This document shows positions 12,101-27,100 of a DNA stretch of 64,000 nt, one piece after another. Position 1 is the stretch's first letter, and the number at the start of each line of letters is the position of its first letter. Source of the stretch: Siderastrea siderea. Taxonomy: Eukaryota > Cnidaria > Anthozoa > Scleractinia > Rhizangiidae. The stretch is taken from the NCBI GenBank assembly GCA_964030785.1, contig CAXIQD010000054.1, positions 124,001 to 188,000 of the forward strand. The letters run 5' to 3'. The translations under genes were made by a program, and so were the position numbers. The notes beneath the pieces were generated by a model. The model saw nothing but the letters and a program-made list of their open reading frames with translations, ran no database searches and was not told the DNA's origin.

Positions 12101-15100
12101 GAGAAACTGCTGGGTTAAATGTCTCCGGTACCCTTCACTGACTCCTTGACATCCATCGGAAACTCTAAGAAGCATACTCCACACCTTAAAGAAGAAACGA
12201 CAACAAATTGTGGTCAAATTCACGACCTTTTACGGTGAAACCTCTATCAAGCACCATTTCTCTCTATGAAGCACCCACCCTCTCCCCTTCTCACTATTCA
12301 GTGGTAACATCAACATAATGAGTGAATTCTTTAAAAGAAATGTTAAGGAACTGTAGAACAGAAATATTGTTCCGTCAGTTTGCGTAAAAACAACTCTGTC
12401 CTGACTCTACTTCGGTTTTTTGCTCAATCAGCACTTTCGAAAAACTTAACTTAACAAGCGGTCATCATATATCACCTTGGTGGTTGGCTCTGATTATTTT
12501 GGGGGTTCACTTGACATCTATCAAAATGAACGAAGGGGGGGGGGGGGGGCGCCGTTCAGTTGCGCCGAACAGATACAAGGATGTGTCAAATTTGAAGCCA
12601 TTAATTTTCCATCCGAAACTCTAAGAAGCATACTCCACACCTTAATGAAGAAACGACAACAAATTATTGTCAAATTCTCGAACGTTTAGGGTGAAACCTC
12701 TAGCAAGCACCATTTCTCTCTATTAAGCACCACCCCCTCTCCCCTTCTCACTATTCAGTGGTAAAATAAACATGATTAGTATAAATCTACTAGCGTTCTA
12801 TCACTAATGCTGTTCTCTGATTGGCTACGCTACTCACTATCTATTCTGTTGTAGATAGTGAGTAGAGTGTTTTCTGCGCGCGGTGTGACCTATTTATATC
12901 ATTTTTCAATAAAAACATGTAGTGTCTGCTGTTAAGTTTTGAACGTCTAGTAGATTTGTACTAAAACAATTAGATTATTCGCTCTCGATTTCTATGCGTG
13001 ATAGTTGATGAAGCCGAAGGCCGAATCAACTATCACGCGATAGAAATCTCGAGCTCATAATCTAATTGTTAATGAGTGAGCCGTTTAAAAAGAAATATTA
13101 CGAAACGGTACGGACATTTTGTTTCCGTCGGTAAGCGAAATCGTTTAGTTACGTTAGAAATGCAGTCGTATTGGTAAAAACAACTCTGTCCTTACTCTGT
13201 TGCAGTTTTTTGCTCAATCAAAAATTTTGAACCTGTTTTAAAGAGTCTGACCCACCCAAGAGCCTTTGCGCGCTTACCTATGTTCAGACGCCATTTTCGG
13301 GGCACCCAAAACTCCGGTTTTTATCGTTAGAGAAAGTAATCCTTCTCCATCGAGCGGTAATTGCACAAAGCAGCCTATATTTTCACATAAATATTTTCAT
13401 CGTTTATTGTTCTTTCTGTACTGTGTATTATTTGTGGACAATCGCTACTTTCCGAACGGTAATCGAGTGGGATTCTGTGCCTGTTCAGAAGTTCCTCCGT
13501 GGCAATGGCGACGAATCGTCTCAAGATGGGACGTCCACGGAGGCGAGAAGGAATCAAACGACTCAAATTGCGAGAGCCAACGTTTAATCTGTGGAACGAG
13601 CGAAAGGAGGCTCTTGGTCTTCGAAGAATTACAAACAGCGAGTTCGCCGAAATGCTTCTCCATCAGCATTTCAGTGCCCGTCAAGAACGCGCTCGATCTC
13701 ACCCGGGATCTCACCATGGTCGTGGATCACCACATTCAACACCTTCTACTCCGAGGCGAGGTAAGAAAATGTTTCTAACATGTTATCAGTAAATTGGCTT
13801 CTTTGTTGTGCTATCCAGTCAATGCTCTAGCTGGCAATAAACGATCTTGTATCTGAGTTATATGCGTGACAAATGTTGAGTAGTCTGTGTGACAATGTTT
13901 TGAATTTATTCACAGAGAGAAAGGAATTGTTCCTGCAGTCAACGCCAGTTGGAATAAGACGCGGACCTGAGGATTTATCAGTGTCCCCGTAACCCTTTAC
14001 CAGTGCTTCAGACAACACATCTGTTAGCAAGTGAGTTCTTGTTTCTATCTGAGAAAGCAGTGAGAGTACTTTGAAGTCAGTGTGTATGTTTGGCAATATT
14101 TATTATTTGTCACTTTCAATGTGAAATCTTGTGACATTTTTCGGACCTTCGAAAAGTGCGGTATGTACTGATATGGTCTATTTCTGGTGTATTTAGCACT
14201 GAAGTTGATGTAACTGGTAGTTCCACGATCCACTCTGAAGCCCGGAGAAGAGCTCGCCACATGTCACCAGACTCTTCTGGAGCAGGTCCAAAGTTGGAAT
14301 CCCTGCTTCTCCACTTTGGAAGGAAACCCTCACTCAGAAGTTGTGAGCGATGAGGAGTAAGAGAGCTTTACCTTTTCATCTATCTACCTATTATGCTTTA
14401 TTGTGTTGATTGATTTGTTATTGGTTGGATTTACAGGTATTTTTGTATATAATTTTCCTCATGTCACACACCTGGCAGTTGAACTAACCCATAGGTGGAG
14501 TGGGTAATGCTTTCAAAGTAACTTTGAATTTATTTGACTGACCCATCAGTTACACATGGTGGTGTCTTGCTTGTGTTTCTTGTGAGAAGAGCAGAGGTTT
14601 TTATTTGTTCTTTGTTGTGTTATCCTTGTATTGTGAATAATATTTTAGTATAGTTCAATATGCGATGCTTACAGTGGCCCTTATCAAAAGTGAGAATCCC
14701 AAATTTCTTTCATATTTTCATTAGAGTTCAAATATATGTATTTTTCTCTACAATCAAATTGAAATATTGTTTTGTTATGTATCTGCATGCCAACGGCTAA
14801 ATTCATGGGTAAGATAACAAAGCTGGGGACCATGAGACCAATATCTGGGCTTCTTAACCAAACAAGCTTTATCAATGGAGGATTTTTAACATGGCTTTAC
14901 TGCGATTCACTGGGCAGACAGACAACAGGCAATCCTGAGCAGGCAAGTTATTGGCTTGGCTTGCCTGCGTGAGTATGCTTCATCATGCACACGAGGGGAA
15001 CCAGCCATATTTGTAATTACTGCTTGACTATTTTGCATATTGCTTCTTTCAATTTAGAACCTAATTGTTTTGCAGGCTGGGAAGATCAAGGGCTGTGAAA

Positions 15101-18100
15101 AACTCTTGCAGTGGGTTGAACCAGTGCGAAACCATTTTTGGCACTGTGCGGAAACATGTGATGGAGATATTGAATTGCTGAAGGTATGCGACTTTCATTT
15201 TGGATCAGGTTGCTCGAATTAACATTTTGTGGCAAGTTAGAGGATTCAATTTTATGTTGTGGCATCTTATAAAATAAGTATTATGTCTTCCTTTTAAGGG
15301 CAAGTGGTTAGGGATAATGCACCATGTCTGTGGGGAGCATGAGTGGGATGGAGCTACTTGTTCCCATGGACCACTGACTGAAGTGGAAGGTGGCAAGGAG
15401 TACTTAGCCATGAACTCCAAGGCTGTAAAAGAGTTGCGGAAGATCGTGTTGGACCATGAATGGTTAAAGAGTCTGGAACACTACACAATGTATGTGTTAT
15501 TCAGGTACATTTTGGGAGAACAGTTTTTTGATGACACTCACATCAGACCTTTTAGATGACTTAATGCATATCCATCGCTGAATAGATCTGAATGGATGTA
15601 CATGTACCTTTTCATTAGGGTGGCTTATAGTATCCCCTGTTATATGGCGTGGTCTGTGAGCACTCAAAATAAAGCCAATCCTGCTATGTGATTTGTAACC
15701 TGTGTAGGCAATATGCTTAGTTGTCTGTTACATAATAGTAACTTTTTATACAGATTGCCATCGCCTATTGGTGGTTTTCTACAAAGCAAGCCTTGTCTGA
15801 AGTAAATCAGTAGTAATAAGTTAAAAATTAAAAACTGTACACGTCAGTACAGCTGGATCTTGACTTTGTTTTGGTCCTAATTTTGTAATAAAATAATTTG
15901 GCCAATATTCCACCACCTTTATCTCATGCTTGACCAATAACCCATATATTATGTATCTATTTAAAAAATGACTCGAATAATGGCTTAGTCTTGAATTTTT
16001 GTTATTTTTATCTGAACTAGGCATACAAGCAACTTCAATTCGATGCTTCTGAAGTATGCTCCAAAACGGATTGCACTTGGGTAAGTTCATGTTCATGTAA
16101 ATAGAAGGAAATCTGTTGGGAAAAAATTACAATCTAGGATGATAGTTTGTTGGGAGACAGGTTATGTTGCTCACACCATTTCCCTTGTTCTTCTGCTTCG
16201 AAGTATACAATAACTTCAACTGAATGTTATAATATGTTTCAGGTATGAGGCCTTTACTGGGCAGATTTTGTTAGCAGCCCTGGACCACAACTTCCATGTT
16301 TTCCACAAGACCCTGGAAGGGCAGTTCAAACAGATCTATTCCAAACGTTCAGGAAACTGGAGAGTGGAACCTGTGAAGGAACCCAAGCAGTATCCTCATT
16401 TGGCTTTGCTTCAGGGAGACATCTTGTGACATCGTGCAGAATATAAAGATCCCATTACCAGGCACATTGAAATCTCCCCATCCACCTTGCACCAACAATA
16501 GCTATGAAAAGGGCCCCTTTAAGTGAAGAGTTGGTCAAAGCTAAGTTGTCACGCTTTCAGACTCAAAAGAAACCAGAATAGGTGTTAACAGACTATTTAG
16601 CAACAGGGTTCCCACGGTCAGGGAAAAGTAAAGGAAAAGCAGTTATCTTTCAAGGTCAGGGAAAACTCAGGGTATTTTCCATCACGTCAGAGAAATTCTA
16701 AATTCTTTGATTTTGTGAAAAGTCAGGGAACTTTATTTTCAGTTAACCAGATATATATTTCCAGATATGGGAAGGCCTATAGTTGTAGAAATTGTCTATT
16801 AGTGATTTCGTTTTTATGATTTCAGACCATAGAAGCCATCATAATGGTCATCCTTTGTTGTCAGGGAGAAGTCTGTGAAAAGTCAGGAATTGATTTTGTC
16901 CTGATAGGAAGTGACCTGGGTAACTAAACTAAGAATGTTTGTTTTACTGGTTGATCACTGTTTGATCTTTTCAACGTGACGAAAATTCGAATTTTGTTAA
17001 AATGCTTTGTCTGTAAATATTAACATTGTCTATCAAAATTCCCAATTTTTTTATTTGGAAATACTTCAGTGAAATAAAAAGAAATAAATATATCAGAAAT
17101 TTCATTCTCAGGAGACAAGACTGAGAAAGAATTGAAGTCTTTATAATTATGATATATATGCACAACATTATATGATTCATCAAGTGTACCAAATCTACAA
17201 CCATCATATCATGGAACAAAGGTAAATGAAGGTTGCCACTTGTAATAATTATTTTCAGCATTAAAAGGGATGAGAAACAGAGATTTTTTGACCTTTTCTT
17301 GTGTGAATGGGAGTATTTTGTTACTATGCAAATCCAGGAGCCACAAACACTAGAATTATTTCTGGAATATTATTGTGTTGTGAGGTAAAAGCCAATCAGA
17401 TGCTAGATAAAAAAACCACAACCTGTAGCAATAATTAGGTTTGGCTTGCAGTTTTTTCTTGTGGTTTGATCTCCCATCTGATTGGTCATGTGTTCATGGT
17501 TGTTGGATTTGCAAAGTAAAACTTAAATTTTTACCCCACTTCCATTACCCAATATCAAATCAAAGTGTTCACGGTTTTTGGTTTTGCACAGTAAAACAAA
17601 TTTTTTCCCCCACTTCATCAGCCAATACTACAAAATGCAGGTAATAGCCCCCATGTCGTACTTATTAGGCTATTGACCCACCAGTTATGTTCCCTGCAAT
17701 AAATAAGCATACTACAGACCTCCCTAAAATGTTTATTGTGAAAATATTTTCTACTTGCAACAAAACAACCTTTTCGAAGTTGTGCATGCCTCGGACCTAT
17801 AAGCTGCACTTTACAGTATAATGATAGCCCAGAATATTTACAAATAAGTTTACTGGTAGTAGTCAAGAAAAAACTTGTAGGTTGAAAAAGTACTTTGCTT
17901 TAACACTAACTACTCTCCAACTGTTTCCAGACTTATCCAGTTGACATGTTACATTGGGTGTGTGGGGTGGGGGGGGGGGGGGGGAGAGAAGGGGGGCATT
18001 TTTTAGGTTTTCTTTTTTCAATAACATCTGGTAATCACAATTAGGTCTTCAATCCCCATTTCCAATGGAATGGAAACACCAATGAGAATGTTTCCTTACT

Positions 18101-21100
18101 TGTCACAGCCTACAAGCAAACTCTCTCGGACGGGTGGGGGTAAGAGAGCTTGCTGGCAGGCTGTAGTGATCACTCACATACTTCTTATTAGCCATATGCA
18201 TCATAATACATTGATATTTCAAAGCGAATTCACTGTCACCGATGAGCCTTAATAGAGCAACACGACAGAATCTTTTTAGAATCTTGGGAAAATAGTAATT
18301 TTGTGAGGAAATAAGCGCAAAATGCACTTTGTTTCAATGCACCTATGAACGGTGAAAGCCCATGTAATTGCCATTTGGAGCTGGATAAGCTTGCCTAATG
18401 GTTGTAACTACACAAGACGGCAAAATTTTTCGATTCCCCCTTCCAAGTTTTCCATATTTCCACAACGTGTACTGCCGGTATGCGGCCTTCCGGTAACTTT
18501 GAGTGGAGTAATCAGGCTCATCTGCACGGATGTCACACCTGGCTGTTATTGCCAACTGTAAAACTTCCCGATCTAACCAGGTGGTGTTGAACAATACATA
18601 GGAAGTAACACAGGTTTCTTTTCTGGCAGCAAACATTTTCCTGCTCGTCCTGCATCCTCCGGCAAACTCCACAAATACACCATCGTTCTGCGTCATTTTC
18701 CGGTTCTGGCGGCTCCGACTCTGGATCATTTGCTCCTGTTAGTAGATCTCTGGCGTATTCTACACTGCCACGGCCTTGGCTCAGCACCCTGATGAGAAGG
18801 GTTTCCTTTTCAACCTCTGATAGCTTCTTCACAAACTCCTATCGTATAAGACGGGAACAGAGAGACTTCAGCTACAAACAATTTGTCAACAAGTGCCAAT
18901 TTTTCTCACTTGCTTGCGATAATTTGTACTAAACTTATGTTTACCTTTATTTCCTTCTTGGACTCTTCTACAGCTCTTCGGTGGCGTGCATATGCGCTCG
19001 AGTTGTTGAATACAGGTTGGACTTCAACGGCCCTATTTTTGCAGGCAGCTTTGCTCGTTCCACACTGACAACTCGACGTGCATTTGCAGTCGGCATTCCG
19101 ACACGGGCAGCCTGTCGACCTCGCACTCTTCTTTCGGCTACATGTGTTTTTGCAGCGGCAAACCTACAGTGTCAGAGCCAGTCTCGTTTTAGTTTTAAAA
19201 ATAAACATCGGAAGAAATGTATATTATTATTTTGAAGCGGATAAATGTAAAGCTGGGATGATTTCTTACCACACGAGCGACAACAGCGCTGATGGGTCCG
19301 GCGACTGAATCACGGCGAGCCGTGGTTCGATTCGGCTCACGTTCACTGGCGATCCGTAAGCATTTACAGCAGGACGATCTGCGTATTCATCTCCACTTAA
19401 ATTGTCGCCAGTGATATTTAGAGCTTCTTCGCTCTCGCTCACTTCCAGTTGCATCCTTTCCGCCATATCGATGAGAAGAATCTCGCGCGCTGAAGGACAC
19501 TGAAAGCTATACCCAAATATGGGAAGAATACAACGGTGTCCCGGATAATAACAATAATAGAAGCGCGCGTTGCAAACTGGGTGGGTCGGATTATCTTGAA
19601 TGTCCACTTGATATCGAAATGAACGAACAGAGGGACCACTCAGACAGATAGAGGGATGTGACAAATTTGAAGTCATCGATTCTCATCGTGTAGAAAGATG
19701 TTCAGTTTCTTACAGGAAATTTATGTCCATTTTACCTAATTAATTTCATAGCGCGTGGCACTTTTAGATGTACTTTCAGCCATTTCACAGGACCCAGATA
19801 TAAGCATTTCATGGGACAACACGTCCGGTCCACCCCTATAAACGGCCTGAGATCATGCATTTGCCTTTATCTTTCTCGTGCACTCTACCTTCCGCTAGTT
19901 TTTGCCATCGCAAACATTTAAGATCGGGTGCAAACATGGTGCCAAAAACAGTATTGGTTAGTTCCAATGTCAAATGATGAAATATCAGTTCTACAGTATT
20001 TGCGAATTATAAACTGACGCTATCTCAGAAAAGAGCTACTGATTGAAATTGAAGGGCATTTTTAGTTTTCCAAACTAAACTTTTCAGACAAATGCATGAA
20101 ATGCTTAAACTAGTGTAGTAGGAAAACTGAAAGGCATCGCCGGACAGAGAAGGGCATTATTGGTGTGCTGAGAATACAAGGAATTATGATGTCCATTTGG
20201 AGGGGTGCAGAAACAAATGACAGTTGCTTGAGAAGGATATTTTAAGCTGGTTTCATACCAAATCCTCCGACGTCCTCCAGCCCATAAACTATGACTGGTC
20301 TCTTAGGTTCGTCGGAAATTTGTTAATTAAAAGAAGTCCATCCCCTATTTAGACTCCGTTATGCTACTCTAATGGGTACAATATGTTTCTTATCTATTAG
20401 TCGACTAACGTTCTGCATTTTCACATATTCCTGTGTTTGGATTCAAAAATCCCGGCAAAGCAATAAACAAACCACGGAGTTATTGCCAATTCAATTTAAA
20501 CTTTAAAACGTACCTGCAGTTCCCTTAAAAGGGATTCTCTCTGGTAATACTCTTGCATCTGAAGATAAAAATCTAAACGAAGTTTGTTTCCAACCTTCTC
20601 TTGAAGTTGGCGTATGGCGCTTTCCTTCACGGATTCTACTTCTTGAGTTTTGTTTTCCTCGCCATTTTTCCAATTTTGGATGCTTAAAAATAACAGCTTA
20701 ATGGCGAGACAGATAAGCGTAATGTCAGATCGGAAAGTGAGCCTTTCTATGAACATCTCGGCCAGCTTCAAACTTGCAGAAACTGTAAAAACTGTAATCT
20801 CTGTTGGGGAACTGTTGAGAGAAATCGTCAAATTTTAGTTTCACTTGCAACTGATTCTCTTTTGGAAACTTTGTAAAATTCATTAAAAATCCATAAGAAT
20901 TATGACCAATCAATAGGCAGTCGGAGGGTTTGAAAAGGTAGCAGGGAAAGGAAGGGGTTGACGAATTATAAATGAGTAGAATTATCAATAGGATTCATTT
21001 TTATCAAGATCTTTAACTCCCCTAATTAGTATGCTTAACTTTTATAAAGACGAGTCCTGTAAATTTGTACAAAGTTTATTAATCAATCACTAGTTTGACA

Positions 21101-24100
21101 TATCAATCACTACTTTTATATAACAAACAATAATAAACTGCAAGAAGGCCTTTTTCCCACAATATCGCCCCTTCGTCTTCAATTATTTCTTCGCGGGTGT
21201 TCATTTTGCACCTCTGGGCTATTCCACACTTCGTTGCATCCTTCATCTCTGCGTCTAAAACTTTACGAAACGTCGCGAACCTGTTATAATAAAATGATAC
21301 AATTTAGAACCCAATTTAAATTTTTTGCACCGAGACACCGTCCACACTACCCATTCAAAACACGTAACAATTTACTTGCCTCTTGTCAGCTTTGTTGAGA
21401 ACGTTGAATGCATCCTCTCCTCCCGTCTCACTCAAATGACGGTTAATCGCAAAAAATTAACGAATAAAGCGAATTGGGCGGATAACGCTCTCCATTTTGC
21501 TTGGCCACTTCACAAACGAACTTGCTCAACAAGTTCAACAAGTTTAGCGTATTTGCCGACATGTGCTCTAGTGAAACGGTCAGATCTTGAACATCTTCGC
21601 ATTTCAGATCGGCCACTCCAACAACTTCTAACATTGCACATGTATTTTACCGTCGCTGCTGCCATTCCTCGAAGACTTTTCTACCCCATTTAGTGCTGTA
21701 TTATGTTGCTTTCGGAGTGGCTTCCGACACTAGACTGGTCTCTTCTTCTTTACTCTTTGGAGAGCAAAACTGACCAGCCCTGTTTCTACTACAAAAGCTC
21801 TATGGAAATAAATTGCTAAATTCAATGCTGAATATTTCCAAACTCCTATGGGACAACTCCACGCGCACGTGATTAACATGACAAACACAATCTATAGTCA
21901 CGGTTTCGTTTCACAAGTAAGATAAAATATTCCCGTCCGACCTTTATGGGCTTTAAAACGGCTCGCCGTTTTAAATGCCCATAAGGGTCTCCCGCTGATA
22001 TTTTATCTATTACGTAGAGTTGAAAATACATTAGAGACCGTCGTTTTAAATCTTTGGACGTACGAGCACACTCCTACACCCACGGGGGTACACGGGGTTG
22101 GGGTGGTTTGATGGACCCTTGGGTCTTGTCGTGTTAATCAAAATTGCAAATCGTCCAAAAAACAGCCCAAATTGCAAATTGTTCACGCTAGACAGGTAGA
22201 ATGTGGTGTAGTTATTCACTTTGCTGATTTGTGTCGACATTTTAGTCTTTTTCCACCGACGAAAGGTGAAAACATGCATCTTTGTTCAAAAATGGCTTGA
22301 CAACATGGTATTCATGACGTCATAACTCGTAACCATAGCAAGCGATTCTCACCAACTTTGCCACAATGTGTGCAATGAATACGCACACAGCTACTGACAA
22401 TGGCGGTTTCTTATTAAACTTCCCAATAAACAAGAAAGTGGAGAAAAACGTTATCCTCTCCTTGTATGTCCGAGGGTTAACCCTATTTTGCCTGGGCTTT
22501 TTCTCAGTTTCTGAGCCTGAGGGCCCCCTTCCCCCCCCCCCTCCCCTTTATAGATCTCGAAAAGTATACACGCCATTGTGATGAAACTTGGTACGTTTTT
22601 AGCACGTCAATAGCTTCACAGATTGGGTTTATGATGTGTCGATTATGATGTTTCATGGACGTTTCACGGACGTTTCACGGACGTTTCATGGACGTTTCAC
22701 GTTGCTATGGAAGCGTCAATCATCATAGACACGTCACTGACACAGGAAAATTTTCTCTGATAAATTTCAGGAAAAGTCACGGATTTGGTGATTATTCGTC
22801 TAGCCGTTTAAAAGTTATAATTCGTTAAAGTCAGCGCGGACACAATGTGCCCCCCCCCCCTCCCAGGCTAGATAGGGTTAAGAGCATTAGGAGTCAACAG
22901 CACTCCCAGTCCCATATTGGTTTGAGTAAAAAATTATCATTTTGAGTAAAAAAAATAACGGCATTTTAACAAATATACTCTATAATTTAGTCAGGAAGCT
23001 GCGCACGCAATATGCTTTAAAAGAGTGTAATGCAATTTTTGTCCGCCCGCCGTTTTTAGACCGTTAGAGATCTCGCTTGTTTCTCAAATCACAAGAGAAG
23101 TTACACTATTAAACTTACAGCTATGCTGCAAAATCAAAAGAAGGCTTAAAGTGGTGCGCCTTTTTATTTAAGGAATTCTTACACTCTTTAAAAGGAATTT
23201 GGAACAAACAAAACACCATATTGGCGCAGTCGCGTAAGATCCGTAAAGTCGTTGGCGCACTGGCAAGCAAAGAATATCATTTGTTTCTTTGCAAATGGAA
23301 GCTCATTTCTCTACAAATAAAGTAAAGCTACACAAATAAAAAAACCAAAACCGCTTTGTTCCGTTAGAAGGCATGCAAGGAAGCGTAAAAAAATGGTTAG
23401 GCTTTTTTACTTGTTAAATGGAAGATGGAACAAATAAAGATAACATAAATCAGGTAAGTTAATTGCGTTAGCTCACCTTTTTGTTTCATTTTCAGTCTCT
23501 AGAATGCTAACCATTGCTTGTACACAATGCTCCACACTGTTTGACTAGCAATAGAAGAGGAAAAGGCACAATGACAGAAGTCAAACGTCGCACAGTGAAA
23601 CAAAAGTAGAAGATGCTACTATCGAATCAAGAAACAGCTGCAAAAGACTTCTTTGACTATAGTTTACTTTAAAGGGATTTAAATATTGATCCTAGTCATG
23701 TTAGTTACAGTTTCTGACATCTGAACACCTGACGTTAATGAATTATGAATCAGCGTCATAGTTTTTTTTTTACAATGATTTCCAAACCTTTTCTTTGTTC
23801 ACCAGTCCACGAGGAAAGAATGTGACCAAAGCGACGCACAGATCGGAAATGTGGAACATTCTTGTGGAAACAATCTCCCTCAGCTGCCAAACAGGAATGG
23901 CATGGAGAAAAGTTCTCTTCAACAAGCGGTCAACTTCAAAAGCTGAAGCAAGGCGAGGAAACACTTCGGTAAAGTCTCTGCGGGGGAAAAAGAATTAAAT
24001 TGTTTTATTGGTTCACATGTATGCTGAGCAAATCACAGGCTCAGCAACAAGCAGAAAGTCAGGGGGTGTTCATTTGAATACAAGTAGAGGAACAGTGACT

Positions 24101-27100
24101 TTCAAATAATGAAGCGTCACTAAGTTATTTAAAGAAGTCTCTCAGGGAAAAGAGCACTGTGAATTAAATAAGTTTGCATTATCAGAACTATGGAAAACCA
24201 AGAATCTACGATCTAAGCTCTCACTGTTTGTTAGATCGCTGAAAATCTGCGATGCTGAGATTCTGGACTCCCCACCATTCTACGCTTTGTGGCCATCCAC
24301 CTATCTCTGGATCTTCGAAGGGTTTAGAGTCTCCTCGTAAGAAATGTAGCAGTGGTACAGCCAGAAGCCACTCGGGGTTAGATGTCCAGGCTTCCTTCAT
24401 TAATTGATTACAAAGGCTCTCAATGGCAGTGGCGGCAAACCTAAAAAAACAAGTCAGTATATCAACTCATTTAAGGACGTTCGCACCCAAAATCTTCCCA
24501 TGCTCAGATTTTTTAAAAAACTTTTGCTGCAGTTAGATAATGGCCAAATCATGTCAGAAAAGCAAAAGAAAAATTGGGGGGTCACCGTGCTCGTTTAGGA
24601 GAAAAAGTGAAAACGTGGTGTTTCTAGAAGCTTTGGTCATGTAAGGCGATATCGGCTTCAATGCTACCAGCAAAAAAGTTAACTGGAGAACTCTAGACAA
24701 CGTCGATGTGTTGATTTCAACGCAAATAGGCCTATTTAGTAAAATGTTTGCGGCTGATGTCATTCCTCCAAGTATAGTTAGATACTTGTAAGCCATGCAT
24801 ACCCTCATTCGTAGAAAAAATTTTCGATTGCCTTTGAATAGAAATAGCAATACAATTTTTGATAAATTAAGAATTAGACCTTTCTAAGAATACACTGAAA
24901 CAAAATTTTTTGGAACCTCTGAATAAATGGCTCTGACCCCTCAATACCCACCTCTTAAGCCTCTCTGTTTCCTCCCCAACCCCCGCCCACCAACCCCCGG
25001 TCGCAAGATTAGGGGCCGTTCACATGATACCGGAATGACTTTCATTCCAGAACGAGTTCATTCCATCCCCATATATTTCTCTGTATCTGTTTACATGGTA
25101 CCGAGACGAAATTTTGTTCTCGTACAACTCATTCCGGAATGAGTTCATTCCGGTTTTCAATCCGAATGAAATTCCCGTTCTGGTATGACATTTCATTCTG
25201 GTATCATGTAAACTGTAAACTCCGTTCCGAGATGAAAATGCAAACCGTGTAGTCTGGGGCGAGTGGCGCATGCATATTGTTTTCAAGAAGGCGGAGGGAA
25301 CGGTCGTTTTCAAGACGGCTGAGCCGGTCGATTTTGTCATGTGAATGCAGTACGAACTTCATTCTGGAACGAAACTCATTCCGGAATGAAACTCATTCTG
25401 GTGTCATGTGAACAGCCCCTTAGTCTTTCAATAGGATGAAGGCGAAACAATTTTATTGTCAAACTTTTTTCTTTCTTTCCGGTACTGTTTGTCTATCATG
25501 TACGTATTTTACTGTTTCTCTTGCACATGTATAAAAAAGCGGACTTGTAAGCTTCGCAAGTCATATTACTGCAATGTAATTTGTTGTGGTGAAGTATATT
25601 ATAATGTTATGCTAATGTAAACAAAAAATAAACAAAAAATAAAGTTTAGTGAGGAAGTCATCTACTGAAAGAAGAATTGGGGCAACCGTGCATCTAAGAG
25701 AGTTAAATCCGTGTTTAAGTATACAATGCCCACCGGCGCTATAGTCGTCTACATTTCTTCCTCAGCGAGCGCTCGATGTATGACGTGGCCTAGCGCTACG
25801 ACGTGATTTGCCTGCGCAGTAAGAATGCGCATAAACTATTAGCGCGAACGTTCTTAAATAAAGAAATTAGAACCCCAACTAAAACCGCTGAGTAAATCAA
25901 GAATACGACAAAAAGAAATGAGGTCGAAAACAAGTTGAGAACAGATAGAAAAGAAGTGAAAGGGGGAGAAGCTATTGGTGGGAGTAAGTGAGGGGGAAGC
26001 AGACGGAAAGGTGACGAATCAGAAAATGAGAAGAGTTGAAAAAAGGAAGGTATGAGTAAGCTCGGTCACACCGTTATAGCTCACATGACCATTCAACTCT
26101 AAGCTAATTGAAGCGATTGGTGGGAAGTTGCCGGTAAGGCAGCAAAAGAGGGGGGGCAGTAATCTCCTCAGTTGCAAGAAGGTCACCACAGCAACCTGGC
26201 GAGGGCCCACCTCCCATTTCTTCGAGAAGAGAGGAGGACCCTCTAGACAGAATGGACATGGGACCATCACATCCTAAAGATACCCCAAGCAGCAAAATCC
26301 TGGAAAACATACATGTACTCAGACAGCGAATCACAGAGGTTAACAGGTGCACTGCAAAACGACAGGAGCGGGGTTACTGGTGCAAAAGTCCGTATGTAAA
26401 GCTGACGAGCGTTACTCTGCCATTGTCCAATAACTTGGATAAGATCGTCTGCAATGAAAATGCGAGCAGCAACGCTTGCAGCTCCAATCCTAAATTTGTG
26501 ACTGGTGAAGGTCCCAGTGATGTCCACAGCTAAAAAATATATTTGCCCCAACGTGAGGGGAAAGCACGGGGAGACGGCTAACCGTTAGAGCGTATGAAGG
26601 AAGGACCAGGTAAGGTTCCTCACAAAAAAAGGTAAGACAAGCCGTCTGACAAGGCACAGAGAAGAGGGAAGTCCCTCATTCGACGAATAAATGTACCACC
26701 TGGTCAGATAACTTAGACAGCGTGATGAAGATGGGTGACTATGAAGCGAAACTGCTTTTTGGTGAACCACTGATAAGTGTACAATACGTGTAAAAAGATG
26801 AGAAGCCCAGAGAGCCAGTCATTAGGTAAACAGGCCGTCTGATTTGTCGAATAAACTTCAATTTCAAGTGCAAGCATGCATGGAAGTGATGGGACCAATA
26901 AACATGAAAGGGTGAAGAAAAAACACAAACTTTAACAAACGAAAGACGCCACCGACAAATTTTGTTGACGCCGAGAGGAATTAGGAGTACCAGTTGTCAT
27001 GTAGTCATCAAGATAATGCAGCAGATCTCCGATCTATAATTGAATATTAATTGAATATTAAGATATAGTTAAAGGCATAGGGAGCAAACTGTACACCAAG

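Noticed and set aside
14772..14972. Extra exon of the transposase-like gene
   Set aside because: Open frame of 66 codons, but no convincing acceptor or donor and no similarity to the expected core of the family.
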